From SNAP01 sp049671745 (GTDB taxonomy: Bacteria > Bacteroidota > Bacteroidia > Bacteroidales > Marinifilaceae), in assembly GCA_049671745.1 (NCBI GenBank), contig JBATVL010000042.1, forward strand, positions 1 through 64,000: a DNA stretch of 64,000 nucleotides, given 5' to 3'. The translations under genes and the position numbers were made by a program. Positions 1 through 9,471 of the stretch are shown piece by piece (positions within the stretch are counted from its first letter, which is position 1; every line of letters begins with the position of its first letter). The notes beneath the pieces were generated by a model. It saw only the letters and a program-made list of their open reading frames with translations, did no database searches and was not told the origin of the DNA.

Positions 1-1195
1 GTCCATAATCATACTGCATGTTAGTATTTAGTTTTTTGATATCCCAATTTGGCGCAACTCTTCCTGATTCGATAAAAGCAACAAATTGTATCCAGTCGAT
101 ATTTACATTCATCTTTCTTAAAAATCCCCAATTCTTTAAGAGATTCCAATTGGGTATTATTCTGTATTCTAGACTATATAAAAGAGATGCTGCATCGGTA
201 AATCTAGCTTCTGGATAAGATCTAAATCTATATCTACCTCCTAAACTGGCACCTGAAAAGGGCGATGGTCTATGATATATGGGCTGTTTGTTTATATTTT
301 TCTCAGTAAATGTATTCCATGAATCAACATTTTTTGCCCAAACATTAACAGCTATAACTTGTTGTCTTAAATATGTAGAGGGAATAGAGAAATATTTGGC
401 AAGAGATGCCTCGTGCATACTCCAAGGATTAGTAGATTTAAGAATATCTAATCCTTGCCAATATTTATAAAAAACTTGAATACCCTTTGTAGGACTTTCT
501 TTAAAATCAATGTTTTCACAATTTACTCCTATATTATATCCAATATATCTTTTATGCACATCACCGAAAGGAAATTTCATATTCTGATCTTGGAAAAAGA
601 GACTAGATTCAATAAAAGTTCTTCCATTTTTAACAGGATTCAGACCTTTACTAAAACTAGTATAACCACTAGTTGGTAGTCCATTTTTTAGTGTTATCTC
701 ATTTATAATGTGTTCTTTACCATAACCTGTTGGCAGAAGGAATCGGAACATAAACTCTGCTTCAATTTTATTGCTTTTTATATTATAGAAGTTATTTTTA
801 TTAGATTCATTATTGCCTGCTGTTTCTTTTGGGAATGATGGATTGTAACCTGAATAAATGTCAAGTGCTCCATAGTGTGCTATGTTTATATTAGGACTAA
901 GAAAGAGACGAGGAATATATGGTATTTGGAAATTATCGGCTTCCCAATATAGGTACTTTGAACCATTTGTACTTACAAGTCCAACAAGTGTTGAAGTTGC
1001 TTGTTCTTGTATGAATCCCCTGCTTGCAACATCAACAGCAGCTGCTAATCCAAATGATTGAAGATAAAAAGAAAATGGAACAACTATAGTTGAAGCTTGA
1101 GTACTGTCTTTTTTGTTAGATACATATACATCCTGAGCTTTTACAGGATGTATATATAATATAATAAGACATAAAAGAATATTTAATTTACGCAT
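1..1195 (-). CDS. Partial Omp85/BamA-like outer-membrane beta-barrel protein
   Basis: This gene runs off the left edge, so only the first 398 codons are seen, starting at the ATG at 1195. A signal peptide is clear (MRKLNILLCLIILYIHPVKA, cut before QD). The rest reads as beta strands, and near residues 325-345 it carries a motif of the form RYRFRSYPEARF followed by an EYR, close to the RGY...RF..D...EYR signature of Omp85/D15 surface-antigen barrels, then FIESGRVA as in that family's last strands. No POTRA repeats lie between the signal peptide and the barrel, so it is a short BamA/TamA-like barrel rather than BamA itself. The C-terminus is outside the window. Family assignment is by motif memory; the transported or inserted substrate is unknown. 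Confidence 0.72.
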   Translation of the reverse strand, partial: MRKLNILLCLIILYIHPVKAQDVYVSNKKDSTQASTIVVPFSFYLQSFGLAAAVDVASRGFIQEQATSTLVGLVSTNGSKYLYWEADNFQIPYIPRLFLSPNINIAHYGALDIYSGYNPSFPKETAGNNESNKNNFYNIKSNKIEAEFMFRFLLPTGYGKEHIINEITLKNGLPTSGYTSFSKGLNPVKNGRTFIESSLFFQDQNMKFPFGDVHKRYIGYNIGVNCENIDFKESPTKGIQVFYKYWQGLDILKSTNPWSMHEASLAKYFSIPSTYLRQQVIAVNVWAKNVDSWNTFTEKNINKQPIYHRPSPFSGASLGGRYRFRSYPEARFTDAASLLYSLEYRIIPNWNLLKNWGFLRKMNVNIDWIQFVAFIESGRVAPNWDIKKLNTNMQYDYG

Positions 1196-1278
1196 TTTAG
1201 TTTGACTAGTTTATAATTACTTAATCAATCCAAAAATCTACCTGTTATCAAAGATATAAAAAAATAAATAGCTTAATA

Positions 1279-2103
1279 CTATAAAGATATTTTATTGATT
1301 CCTTTTTTATCGTGCACTATTGATCTAGAATATTTAGTTGCCGATTTACCAAAGATAAGTACGTATCCTATTGTGTGATCCTCTGGAATACCTAATGTTT
1401 CTTTAAGTTCTGGAGCTACAAATTGAAGTATCCAATTAATCATACCATTCCACAAAACACCTATTTCATTACTGTTTGCTAATAGTTCGAAATAAGAAAG
1501 TGCAATAACAGCATCTTCTTTTGGAGAACTTATAGAAGAAGGAGCAGAAGAGATTAGCATATGTGGGGCTTCTCTGAATATTATATCTATACCTTTCTTT
1601 TTCCATAGGCCTGCTAAACTGCATAGATAATTATATTTTTCAGGAACAGTGCCTTCTTTTTGATTTTTAATAATAGTATTATAAGCTATCTCTTTGAACT
1701 TATCTAAACATTCTTTATTATCGATCACGCTAAATATTACAGCATCTTTATTATGACCAGTTGGAGCATATAGAGATGTCTCAAGTATCTCATTTAATAG
1801 ATCTTTATCTATATCTTCATTTTTGTATTTCCGAATTGATCTACGAGTTTTTATTAACCTTGTCATTTCCTCGTGTGTCGGATAATCTCCTTTACAAGAA
1901 ATACCCTCGTCTGGATTCTTACCAAGAATAGATAGTGCGGCTGTAGGACACACTGCTAAACAGTGTTGACACTTAATACAGTTTTTGTCTTTATCTTCTT
2001 TTATTGATGGAAAATTAGTCATCTCAATTATAGACATTGGGCATTCTTTAACACAAAGTCCACATTTGATACATTTCTCTTCTGATATCTTGAAATCTAA
2101 CAT
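1279..2103 (-). CDS. Ferredoxin-nitroreductase fusion (4Fe-4S domain + nitroreductase)
   Basis: The 274-residue protein has two classical 4Fe-4S motifs at the N-terminus (Cys11/14/17/21 and Cys42/45/48/52), each CxxCxxCxxxCP, followed by a flavin-dependent nitroreductase domain from about residue 80 (TRRSIRKYK, the FMN-phosphate-binding start typical of the family; APTGHNKD near 110). Such fusions are common in anaerobes and probably reduce nitro or quinone-like compounds with electrons from ferredoxin or formate-type donors; the true substrate is not known. It is cytosolic (no signal or membrane segment). It sits downstream of pdxST on the same strand but is separated from it by a strong hairpin, so it is probably transcribed on its own. 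Confidence 0.88.
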   Translation of the reverse strand: MLDFKISEEKCIKCGLCVKECPMSIIEMTNFPSIKEDKDKNCIKCQHCLAVCPTAALSILGKNPDEGISCKGDYPTHEEMTRLIKTRRSIRKYKNEDIDKDLLNEILETSLYAPTGHNKDAVIFSVIDNKECLDKFKEIAYNTIIKNQKEGTVPEKYNYLCSLAGLWKKKGIDIIFREAPHMLISSAPSSISSPKEDAVIALSYFELLANSNEIGVLWNGMINWILQFVAPELKETLGIPEDHTIGYVLIFGKSATKYSRSIVHDKKGINKISL

Positions 2104-2126
2104 ATATTCTTTCTTATATAAACAAA

Positions 2127-2153
2127 AGAGAGATGAGCATTGCTCATCTCTCT
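2127..2153 (-). terminator. Rho-independent terminator of pdxS-pdxT
   Basis: A perfect 13-bp inverted repeat (AGAGAGATGAGCA and its complement) with almost no spacer lies just after the pdxT stop on the minus strand and is followed there by a T-rich run. It separates pdxST from the nitroreductase gene. Confidence 0.75.
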
Positions 2154-2176
2154 AATATATTTTGTGAATAGAAATT

Positions 2177-2746
2177 CTATTTACACATGTCCACAAAATA
2201 CCTGTGGAATTCTACGTTATCGGCTAATTCAGGATGGAAAGAAGAAGCAAGCATATTGTCCTGACGAGCAGCTACAATATCACCATTAACTTCACAAATA
2301 ACTTTTACGTTATCATCTATAGAGTCTATGAAAGGAGCTCTAATGAAAACTAAAGGAATTTCTTTGTCAGACACTTCTGGAATTACAACATTAGTATTAA
2401 AACTATCTAATTGTGTTCCATAAGCATTACGTCTAACAGTGATATCCATTACTTTTATACCGTCAACTTTAGTGTCGTTAGAAAGATTCTTAGCTAAAAG
2501 AATCATTCCTGCACATGTTCCCCAGACAGGAAGTCCATTTTGGATTTTCTCTCTTAAAGGGTCCATTAAACCTGTACGGTTAAGTAATTTAGATATAGTT
2601 GTGCTTTCTCCTCCAGGAAGAATTAGTCCATCAATCTTATCTAAATCTTCACGATAAAGTACAAGAGTAACCTCGCAGCCTAACTTCTCTAGAAGTCGTC
2701 TGTGTTCTATAATTCCGCCTTGAAATCCTAAAATACCTATATTCAT
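2177..2746 (-). CDS. pdxT: Pyridoxal 5'-phosphate synthase glutaminase subunit PdxT
   Basis: PdxT hydrolyses glutamine and feeds ammonia to PdxS in the DXP-independent vitamin B6 pathway. The 189-residue class I glutamine amidotransferase shows GGES at 45-48, the nucleophile Cys78 in WGTCAG, and the His171/Glu173 pair in FHPEL, a complete triad. I chose the ATG at 2746: an in-frame TTG nine bases upstream overlaps the pdxS stop and would add only three residues, whereas MNIGILGFQGG is the usual family start. The gene begins two bases after the pdxS stop, so the two subunits are translated from one message in roughly matched amounts. Confidence 0.96.
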   Translation of the reverse strand: MNIGILGFQGGIIEHRRLLEKLGCEVTLVLYREDLDKIDGLILPGGESTTISKLLNRTGLMDPLREKIQNGLPVWGTCAGMILLAKNLSNDTKVDGIKVMDITVRRNAYGTQLDSFNTNVVIPEVSDKEIPLVFIRAPFIDSIDDNVKVICEVNGDIVAARQDNMLASSFHPELADNVEFHRYFVDMCK

Positions 2747-2748
2747 AA

Positions 2749-3618
2749 TTACCAACCTCTCTCAGCGTATTTAGTATCAATGTCGTTCATTTCAATTCCT
2801 GACATTGCTTCTCCTAAGTTTTCTGATATTTCAGCAAGCTTTTCTGGGTTATTGTAATAAGTAGTTGCTAAAACGATAGCTCTTGCACGTTTAGCTGGGT
2901 CACCTGATTTGAAAATACCAGAACCTACGAATACACCTTCTGATCCTAATTGCATCATTAATGCAGCATCAGCTGGAGTTGCTATTCCACCTGCAGCAAA
3001 GTTTACTACTGGTAATTTTCCATGTTCGTGTACATATTGTACTAACTCGATAGAAGCACCTAAGTCTTTAGCTAAGTTAAATAATTCACTTTTGTCAGCA
3101 GACTGTACTTTTTTGATGTCAGTCATTAATTGACGTTGGTGAGTTACAGCCTCAACTACGTTTCCTGTTCCTGCTTCACCTTTTGTTCTAATCATAGAAG
3201 CACCTTCAGAGATACGACGTAAAGCCTCTCCAAGATTTCTACAACCACATACGAAAGGAACTTTAAAGTCATTCTTATCTACGTGAAGAAGCATATCAGC
3301 TGGAGTTAATACTTCAGATTCATCAATATAATCAACACCAATAGCCTCAAGAATTTGAGCTTCTACGAAATGTCCGATTCTTACTTTAGCCATTACTGGT
3401 ATAGATACAGCAGCTTGAATTGCTTTGATCATCTGAGGGTCAGACATTCTTGCAACACCACCATCGATACGGATGTCAGCTGGTACTCTTTCAAGAGCCA
3501 TTACTGCAACTGCACCTGCTTCTTCAGCAATTTTCGCTTCTTCAGCGTTAACCACGTCCATAATTACCCCACCTTTTAACATTTGGGCAAGGTTTTTATT
3601 TAATTCCTTCTTACTCAT
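2749..3618 (-). CDS. pdxS: Pyridoxal 5'-phosphate synthase lyase subunit PdxS
   Basis: PdxS condenses ribose 5-phosphate, glyceraldehyde 3-phosphate and PdxT-derived ammonia into pyridoxal 5'-phosphate. The 289-residue (beta/alpha)8-barrel keeps both catalytic lysines: Lys78 in PVMAKVRIGH and Lys146 in MIRTKGEAGTG. The ALERVPADIR and GGVARMSDP stretches are family signatures, and the length is standard. It is the first gene of a pdxS-pdxT operon ending in the hairpin at 2127-2153. A Bacteroidota-like -7 box lies 37 bases upstream. Confidence 0.97.
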   Translation of the reverse strand: MSKKELNKNLAQMLKGGVIMDVVNAEEAKIAEEAGAVAVMALERVPADIRIDGGVARMSDPQMIKAIQAAVSIPVMAKVRIGHFVEAQILEAIGVDYIDESEVLTPADMLLHVDKNDFKVPFVCGCRNLGEALRRISEGASMIRTKGEAGTGNVVEAVTHQRQLMTDIKKVQSADKSELFNLAKDLGASIELVQYVHEHGKLPVVNFAAGGIATPADAALMMQLGSEGVFVGSGIFKSGDPAKRARAIVLATTYYNNPEKLAEISENLGEAMSGIEMNDIDTKYAERGW

Positions 3619-3654
3619 AATTCGATATTTATTGTGTTATTATTTTCTTAAAGG

Positions 3655-3662
3655 CAAAAATA
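3655..3662 (-). promoter_or_regulatory. Probable -7 box of the pdxS-pdxT promoter
   Basis: On the minus strand the bases read TATTTTTG, matching the Bacteroidota TAnnTTTG -7 consensus, 37 bases upstream of the pdxS start. No good TTTG -33 element is seen at the right distance, so the call rests on the -7 box only. Confidence 0.45.
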
Positions 3663-3975
3663 GAATTTTTACTTTATAATCCTTGATTATTTTATAAAAA
3701 TATCATACTATTTTGCTTGCTCTATATGACTTTCTATGAATAATTAATTTATATAATTAAATACTACTTTAATTGGTCTGTAATCGTTTGTGGAAATACC
3801 TTCTTTTATAAAATGTTTTTAGGAATTTATATGAGTAAATGTAAGTGTTTTTTCTTTATTTAAAGCTTATCATATTAAATGTTTTTTTTATTTTTGTGTA
3901 ATGAAATATAACATTTTGTTTGTGTAACAAGTATATAAGTTAAATGTTGTGTTTACAAAAAAATTCAATCTAAAT
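3663..3975. other. AT-rich divergent intergenic region, no gene seen
   Basis: This stretch between pdxS and the TlpA-like gene is very AT-rich. The only element I can point to is a TAnnTTTG-like box (TATTTTTG, plus strand, 3889-3896) that could serve the lipoprotein gene starting at 3976. I see no RNA gene or convincing small coding region. Confidence 0.5.
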
Positions 3976-5397
3976 ATGAAATTTATGAAAAGAATACAGA
4001 TAGTTGCTATTCTACTGGTCTTATTTGTCGGTGTTTTTAGCTCATGTAATGATAAAGAATTTGTTATCAAGGGAAAACTTGCTGGGATTGAGTTTGAAAC
4101 AGTGTATCTAGTTCCAATGGAAGATTATAAGATTTTAGGTTCTTCTATTATTGAAGATAATGGAGAATTTGAGATAGTTACTAAGGGACTTAAAGAAGGT
4201 GAGTATGTGTTAAAATTTACTGATAATGAGAAAATCCCAGTTTATATTTCAAAGTCAGGAGTTTTAATTTTAAAAATAGATTATTCGAATTATATGTTTA
4301 ATACTTCATACGAAGGGGATACAGCAGAAGAATCTAAATTTATTTATAATGTAAAAAACAAACAAGCAGTTATTCTTTCTGATTTCTCTGTAATTATACA
4401 TACCCTTGATGTTAAAGAAGTAAAACGAGCTTTTAAAAAATTGAATGTAGATTTAATTAATTCTGTTGAAGCATTTAAGGTTTTTAATGTAGAGCTAAAA
4501 AGAATATATACAGAACTTATTCCTTATACAGTAGCTTTATCTAAACTTAAGTATGAAACAAGTTTAAGAGAGCTAAGTGAAGGTAATACATATATAATAC
4601 CACAAGATTTTAATGATTATAAAAAAGGAATTAATATTAGTAATAATTCTTTAGTAGAGTATGTTGATTACGTGGAATTTATTAGGTTATTCTTTCGTTT
4701 TGATATTACTCAAGAACTTTTAACAAAACAGGGAAAATATACTGTAGCAGAATATGTCTCTTTATATGTAGATCAGTTTAAGTATGAAACTGTTCCTCAA
4801 AGAACAAAGGATATTGTATTATTTACTGGAGTGAGATTCTTTATGGATGATTTAGTGATTTTAAAAGCTGATACATTGATAAAAGTGGTTATTAGAAATT
4901 TATCTAGTAGAGAGTTCAAAGTTAATCTGAGATATTTCTACGAGGATATAAAGAAGAAAGAATATATTCTTACAGGAGGAGTTGTTGCTCCTAATTGGGT
5001 GGCTAAAGATACAAATGGAAAGCAAGTTAGTTTGTCTTCATTCAAAGGACATTATGTTTTTGTTGAAGTATGGGCAACATGGTGTGCACCTTGTGTTAAA
5101 GAAATTCCTCATTTTATGAAGCTTGCATCTAAATGTAGAAGTAAAAATATTAGTTTTGTTAGTATATCTATTGACACAAATATAGAAGAATGGAAATCAT
5201 TTGTTGAGAAAAGGGAAGGAGAGGTGATTCATCTTATAGATACAAATGGTTTTAAATCTCAATTTATGAAAGATTATTATTTTGATGGAGTTCCTCAGTT
5301 TATGTTATTTGATCCACAAGGTAAGGTTGTTGATGTGAAAATGCCAAGACCTTCAGATATTACAGTTCAGAAAAAATTATATAATATATTAAACTGA
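3976..5397 (+). CDS. TlpA-like thioredoxin-fold lipoprotein (DUF4369-type N-terminus)
   Basis: The product is a 473-residue lipoprotein. From the ATG at 3976 a charged start and hydrophobic core lead to a lipobox ending in Cys24 (VGVFSSC), so it should be lipid-anchored and face the periplasm. Residues about 30-110 look like the DUF4369 beta domain that often precedes thioredoxin domains in Bacteroidota. The C-terminal 150 residues are a TlpA/AhpC-TSA-type thioredoxin domain with the redox motif WCAPC (Cys370/Cys373) and the cis-Pro segment GVPQF. It probably reduces or isomerises disulfides of envelope proteins; the partner is unknown. An earlier in-frame start at 3949 would bury the lipobox behind nine more residues and is less likely. 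It stands alone, with no cotranscribed neighbour evident. Confidence 0.85.
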   Translation: MKFMKRIQIVAILLVLFVGVFSSCNDKEFVIKGKLAGIEFETVYLVPMEDYKILGSSIIEDNGEFEIVTKGLKEGEYVLKFTDNEKIPVYISKSGVLILKIDYSNYMFNTSYEGDTAEESKFIYNVKNKQAVILSDFSVIIHTLDVKEVKRAFKKLNVDLINSVEAFKVFNVELKRIYTELIPYTVALSKLKYETSLRELSEGNTYIIPQDFNDYKKGINISNNSLVEYVDYVEFIRLFFRFDITQELLTKQGKYTVAEYVSLYVDQFKYETVPQRTKDIVLFTGVRFFMDDLVILKADTLIKVVIRNLSSREFKVNLRYFYEDIKKKEYILTGGVVAPNWVAKDTNGKQVSLSSFKGHYVFVEVWATWCAPCVKEIPHFMKLASKCRSKNISFVSISIDTNIEEWKSFVEKREGEVIHLIDTNGFKSQFMKDYYFDGVPQFMLFDPQGKVVDVKMPRPSDITVQKKLYNILN

Positions 5398-5503
5398 TGA
5401 ATTCTATTAATTTTATTACAAATAAATAAATATTTAGTTGTAAATTTGTTGAATACTACAATAAATATGGCTAAGATTTAAAGGCCTGATAAAAACTTAT
5501 TAT

Positions 5504-5743
5504 ATGCGAAATTCAGCAATGCCTGTAAAAGGGCAATCGACTTCAATAAAAATGTATGAAGAAATAATTAATAGAATAAAATCTATTTGTGAAGATGTAT
5601 TGAGTTTAGGTGAAATTCAATCATGGGTTTTAGGTGGACTACCAGAACTATCAATGTGCTTTGTGGGTGATAATTGTCCTAGCAAATATAGGAAAGATGT
5701 TATGCGTATAATTAAAGATGTGGAATCTAATTATAGGATGTAG
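5504..5743 (+). CDS. Small hypothetical protein
   Basis: A 79-residue soluble protein without signal peptide or membrane segment. It is mostly helical with acidic and basic residues mixed (MYEEIINRIKSICEDVL...), and contains two cysteines in CFVGDNC near the middle. I do not recognise a family. The real start could be the Met at codon 6 or codon 17, because the first 16 residues are less structured. It is followed directly by a strong terminator, which supports it being expressed. Confidence 0.55.
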   Translation: MRNSAMPVKGQSTSIKMYEEIINRIKSICEDVLSLGEIQSWVLGGLPELSMCFVGDNCPSKYRKDVMRIIKDVESNYRM

Positions 5744-5760
5744 ATATATATTAAAATAAA

Positions 5761-5790
5761 TAAGGCTTTACTATTAATAGTAAAGCCTTA
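5761..5790. terminator. Bidirectional rho-independent terminator
   Basis: A 13-bp perfect stem (TAAGGCTTTACTA and complement) with a TTAA loop lies between the convergent small hypothetical gene (plus) and the thiamine pyrophosphokinase gene (minus). T-rich flanks occur on both sides, so it can end transcription from either direction. Confidence 0.85.
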
Positions 5791-5798
5791 TTTGTTTA

Positions 5799-6416
5799 TT
5801 AAAACTCTCTAAATATTATAAGTTGAGTTTCAGAAAAATATAAAGAAAATTCATCTCCATTAGATTCGTTTAGAGTTCCAGTCCATAACTCCTTAAGTTG
5901 AAGTTCTTCAAGAGAGAATTTTAATCCTTTAGAGCTTATCTTAGAATTTGGATTACTTGCAAATAAGCTGACCTGTTGTCCTTTGTGACTTTCAAGAGTA
6001 CAATCTTTATCAATAACAGACCATTGACCATAATCTGTTATAATTGATGTTTCTAGTTCTTTATTAAATTTATAAAGTAAAGAGATATTAGCAAGAGTAT
6101 GATCGTCTCTTTTTCCAGTGGCACCTAGAATATAAATTCTTTGGTAGCCTTTATCTAGAGCATAATAAAAAGCTTTGCTTAAGTCGTTAGATTCTTGTTC
6201 GTTGATGTGAACAATTTTGTCATGATATTTAGCAAAACAATGTTCTGGAATAGAATCTAAATCGCCAACTATTACATCAGGACTAATATTATGCTTCTCA
6301 AGATGTTCTATTGCTCCATCGCAACAGATAAGATAATCCGATTCTTTAAGAATATTTATTACCGACTCTCTAGTAGGGAAAAGTCCATTAGCTATGATAA
6401 CTGCTTCTTGGTTCAT
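5799..6416 (-). CDS. Thiamine pyrophosphokinase (thiamine diphosphokinase)
   Basis: The enzyme transfers pyrophosphate from ATP to thiamine to give TPP. The 205-residue protein shows the family pattern: VIIANG at the N-terminus, CDGAIEHL near 40, the Asp-rich VGDLDSIPEH near 55-65, and the substrate loop LGATGKRDDHTLANISLL near 105-125. I start it at the ATG at 6416, because the upstream extension of 11 residues lies inside pnuT and is not family-like; this still overlaps the pnuT end by 29 bases. It is the last gene of a TPP-riboswitch-controlled operon (receptor, PnuT, kinase), which confirms thiamine rather than another substrate. Confidence 0.93.
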   Translation of the reverse strand: MNQEAVIIANGLFPTRESVINILKESDYLICCDGAIEHLEKHNISPDVIVGDLDSIPEHCFAKYHDKIVHINEQESNDLSKAFYYALDKGYQRIYILGATGKRDDHTLANISLLYKFNKELETSIITDYGQWSVIDKDCTLESHKGQQVSLFASNPNSKISSKGLKFSLEELQLKELWTGTLNESNGDEFSLYFSETQLIIFREF

Positions 6417-6996
6417 TTTGTAGTTTTTTCCATTCAAAGAATCCAACAACAGCCATTATTCCATATACAATAAATAGAAAAGCTGTCATATAAAGATCTT
6501 TGTATATATAAAGCCCTAAAGATACTATATTAACAACAATCCATATCCACCATTGCTCAATAATTTTGTGTGCAAGCATAAAAGTTGCAATAATACTAAG
6601 AGAAGTAGTAAATGAATCCCATGCAGGCAGAGGTGAATCTGTATAGTTTTTAAGAATAAAGTAAATAATGTTAAAACTTACAATTGTAAATAGACTATAT
6701 ATGACCAGTTCTTTTCTAGTTATATTTCTAATTTGGATAACTTTTTTATCTGAACAGTCCGTTTTATTTTTCTTTATCCATACGTAAAACCCATATATAA
6801 AAATTAAAAGATAATATAGCTGTAATCCCATATCAGCATAAAACTTAGATTGAAAGAAAACTGCAATGTAAAATGCTGCAGTAATAATACCAACAGGCCA
6901 AAGGAAAATGCTTGCCTTTATTTCAAAATATATATAAATAAGTCCAGATAAAACCCCAAAGAGTTCTATGTAATTAGAACAGAACCAATCTTGCAT
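6388..6996 (-). CDS. pnuT: PnuC-family thiamine transporter (PnuT)
   Basis: This 202-residue inner-membrane protein has about seven hydrophobic segments and the PnuC-family features (EIKASIFLWPVGI near 25-38, paired aromatic and Trp residues such as WW in helix 5, and a basic C-terminus). PnuC proteins carry vitamins by facilitated diffusion coupled to trapping by a kinase. Family members next to a TPP riboswitch and a thiamine pyrophosphokinase are known as PnuT and carry thiamine. Here it lies between a TonB-dependent receptor and the kinase, so imported thiamine would be trapped as TPP. Substrate is inferred from context, not from binding residues. Confidence 0.9.
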   Translation of the reverse strand: MQDWFCSNYIELFGVLSGLIYIYFEIKASIFLWPVGIITAAFYIAVFFQSKFYADMGLQLYYLLIFIYGFYVWIKKNKTDCSDKKVIQIRNITRKELVIYSLFTIVSFNIIYFILKNYTDSPLPAWDSFTTSLSIIATFMLAHKIIEQWWIWIVVNIVSLGLYIYKDLYMTAFLFIVYGIMAVVGFFEWKKLQNEPRSSYHS

Positions 6997-7005
6997 TTTT
7001 ATCTA

Positions 7006-9426
7006 TTAAAAGTTAATACTTGTTTTTATCATGAAATTAAAGCCAGCTTGTGTGAAGTAATTGTACTCGTGATAAACTTTATTATCTACATAAGTAAACC
7101 ATCCAGTTGCATTATTCGAATACTTTTCTTCAAGTATGTTGTTTAAAGCAAGTTGTAAATTAATCGACTTAACTTTAGCAATTTTGAAATTATAATTGAT
7201 GATTATGTTATTTATAAAATACGCATCTATACTTCTATTATTATTCTCTGTATTATCAAAATACTGCTTACCTACATACTTAGAATTAAGTCCAATAGAA
7301 ATATTTTTAACAGGAAAGAATTCCATCATAGATGATGCTATAAAATAAGGAGAGTAAGAAATTTGTCTATCTCCATAAAATTTATCTTTAGTAGATATTG
7401 GATTCCAGTTTGCATCATTATAATATTGAACTTGAGAGTAATCTTTAATAATATTTCTGCTAATAGTAGTGTTTGCAGACCATTTAAAGAATTCACAAAA
7501 CTTATATGAAGCAGAAATTTCTATACCAGCTCTATATGATTTATCTACATTTGTCATTATCGCATCACCAACTGTATTTAGTTTTCCAGTATGTACAAGT
7601 TGATCTTTATAGTCCATGTAATAAGCATTTACATTAGCATAAAATGTTTCATTATTAAAGGTGTATCCTAATTCATAGTCGTACATGGTTTCTGCCTTAG
7701 GAGTTGATTTTCCAGAATCCTTAATGGCATCTTTTAAAGTTGTTCTAGTAGGTTCTCTATTTCCAACAGCAAAAGAAGTATATAGCTTAGAATTTGTATT
7801 AATATCGTAAACTAATCCAAACTTAGGATTTACAAAATTAAATTTATTCTCTTGGCTAATATCTACTAAATCATCATCTGGTCCAGTCATTTTATAATTA
7901 ATATATCGGTATTGCATATCTCCATAAATATTAAGAGAAGGACTTATTTGATAATTAACTTTAGTAAAGATATTAGCGTCATCTTTCTTACCATTATTTC
8001 TATACCATTCGTAATCTTTAGAGAAAGTAGAATTATTTATTCCAGACCAAATTACATTACCAAAATGATCACCATCATATCTATTAGCTGCTCCACCAAT
8101 AGTAATATCAAGCTTATCTATAGAATATAATGCAGAAGCTGTTATTCCATAAAAGATATTATCAAGATGTTTCTGACGTATTATATCAGATTTGGTATTA
8201 CCATTTACATCTTTAATAGAAGGAATATATTTCTTAAATTTATCCTTAGCCTTATATTGCTCGTAATAACCTTTGCCAGTAGTAGCGTGTAGAGCCATAT
8301 TAAGTTTAAGTTTATTAGAAACTGAATGGTTCATTATCAATTGATAATGATTTTGCCAATAGTTATCAGTTTGATCTTTATAAAATTGAGTATTACCATT
8401 GGCATCCTTATATTTTCCTGCGGGGTTATAAGTTCTATCTGTTTTAAGCTTATCCTCAGGAGTTCCCCACCAACTTATTCCTGTATGTTGTTCGCCAAGT
8501 ATGATATTAGCTTTAATAATAGTGTTGGAGTTAAAATAAGTAGCCGACATTTGAGTAGATTTATGATCCGCAAAAGCATTTCTTATATATCCATCAGAAT
8601 CAAGATCTGAGAACCTTACGTCAAAAGTAAAATTGTTTGCGATTATACCTGACCCAGCCTTAAAAGTTTTAATAAAAGTATTAAAAGAACCTCCTGCAAA
8701 ATCTGCAGAAGCATATGGTTTTTCGTTAATCTTAGTTGTCTGAAAATTTACTGTTGCTCCGAAAGCACCTGCTCCATTAGTTGATGATCCAACACCTCTT
8801 TGTACTTGAATATTATTTACTGATGATGCGAAATCTGGTACATTAGCCCAAAATACAGCTTGTGATTCAGAGTCGTTCATAGGAATTCCATTCATACAAA
8901 CATTTATACGTGTAGGGTCTGTTCCTCTAACTCTAATGGCTGTATTACCAATACCAGTCCCTGATTCAGAAGTAGCAACAACTGAAGGAATAGATGAAAG
9001 CATAAAAGTAATGTCTTTGCCATTATGTAATTTAGAGAGTTGTTCTTTGTCCATATTAGTATATGCCATAGGTGTTTTAACTCCAGCTCTAGTGGCAAAA
9101 ACAATAATATCTTCTGTTAAGATGTTTTTAGAAGTAAGAATAATCTTTATTGAATTATTTTTTTGTTGAACAGAGACTTTCTTTTTAAAAGTCTTATAGC
9201 CTATATAATCTATAATCACAGTATATTCACCTTTTTTGATATCCTTAAAGACGAAAGTTCCATCTTGGTTAGTATTAACAGCTTTTTGTAATTCTTTAAT
9301 AATAACAGAAGCCATTTCAAGGGAATTCCCTTTTTTATCAACGACTTTACCAGAAATTGTACATGTTTGTGCAAAAGAAGAAATTGCAATAAATAACAAA
9401 CACGCCAATGTAATTAATTTTTTCAT
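7006..9426 (-). CDS. TonB-dependent outer-membrane receptor, probably for thiamine
   Basis: The 806-residue protein has a signal peptide ending FAQ at residue 20, a carboxypeptidase-regulatory-like beta-sandwich at about 22-108 as usual in Bacteroidota, a plug domain at about 120-235 (RVRGTDPTRINVCMNG; QVQRGVGSSTNGAGAFGATVN as plug signature), and a 22-strand barrel ending in the C-terminal Phe needed for BAM recognition. It should move its ligand across the outer membrane with TonB energy. Because the gene is the first after a TPP riboswitch and is followed by pnuT and thiamine pyrophosphokinase, the ligand is most likely thiamine or a derivative (the Omr1-type receptor described for Bacteroidota). 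It begins 10 bases upstream of pnuT on the same message. Confidence 0.92.
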   Translation of the reverse strand: MKKLITLACLLFIAISSFAQTCTISGKVVDKKGNSLEMASVIIKELQKAVNTNQDGTFVFKDIKKGEYTVIIDYIGYKTFKKKVSVQQKNNSIKIILTSKNILTEDIIVFATRAGVKTPMAYTNMDKEQLSKLHNGKDITFMLSSIPSVVATSESGTGIGNTAIRVRGTDPTRINVCMNGIPMNDSESQAVFWANVPDFASSVNNIQVQRGVGSSTNGAGAFGATVNFQTTKINEKPYASADFAGGSFNTFIKTFKAGSGIIANNFTFDVRFSDLDSDGYIRNAFADHKSTQMSATYFNSNTIIKANIILGEQHTGISWWGTPEDKLKTDRTYNPAGKYKDANGNTQFYKDQTDNYWQNHYQLIMNHSVSNKLKLNMALHATTGKGYYEQYKAKDKFKKYIPSIKDVNGNTKSDIIRQKHLDNIFYGITASALYSIDKLDITIGGAANRYDGDHFGNVIWSGINNSTFSKDYEWYRNNGKKDDANIFTKVNYQISPSLNIYGDMQYRYINYKMTGPDDDLVDISQENKFNFVNPKFGLVYDINTNSKLYTSFAVGNREPTRTTLKDAIKDSGKSTPKAETMYDYELGYTFNNETFYANVNAYYMDYKDQLVHTGKLNTVGDAIMTNVDKSYRAGIEISASYKFCEFFKWSANTTISRNIIKDYSQVQYYNDANWNPISTKDKFYGDRQISYSPYFIASSMMEFFPVKNISIGLNSKYVGKQYFDNTENNNRSIDAYFINNIIINYNFKIAKVKSINLQLALNNILEEKYSNNATGWFTYVDNKVYHEYNYFTQAGFNFMIKTSINF

Positions 9427-9471
9427 TTTAAATTAAGATTGAAATTTAACTACATGGAGTATTATAAGATC

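Noticed and set aside
1..679. Plus-strand small open frames in the first 700 bases
   Set aside because: They are antisense to the Omp85-like gene, which has a coherent translation through the whole region.
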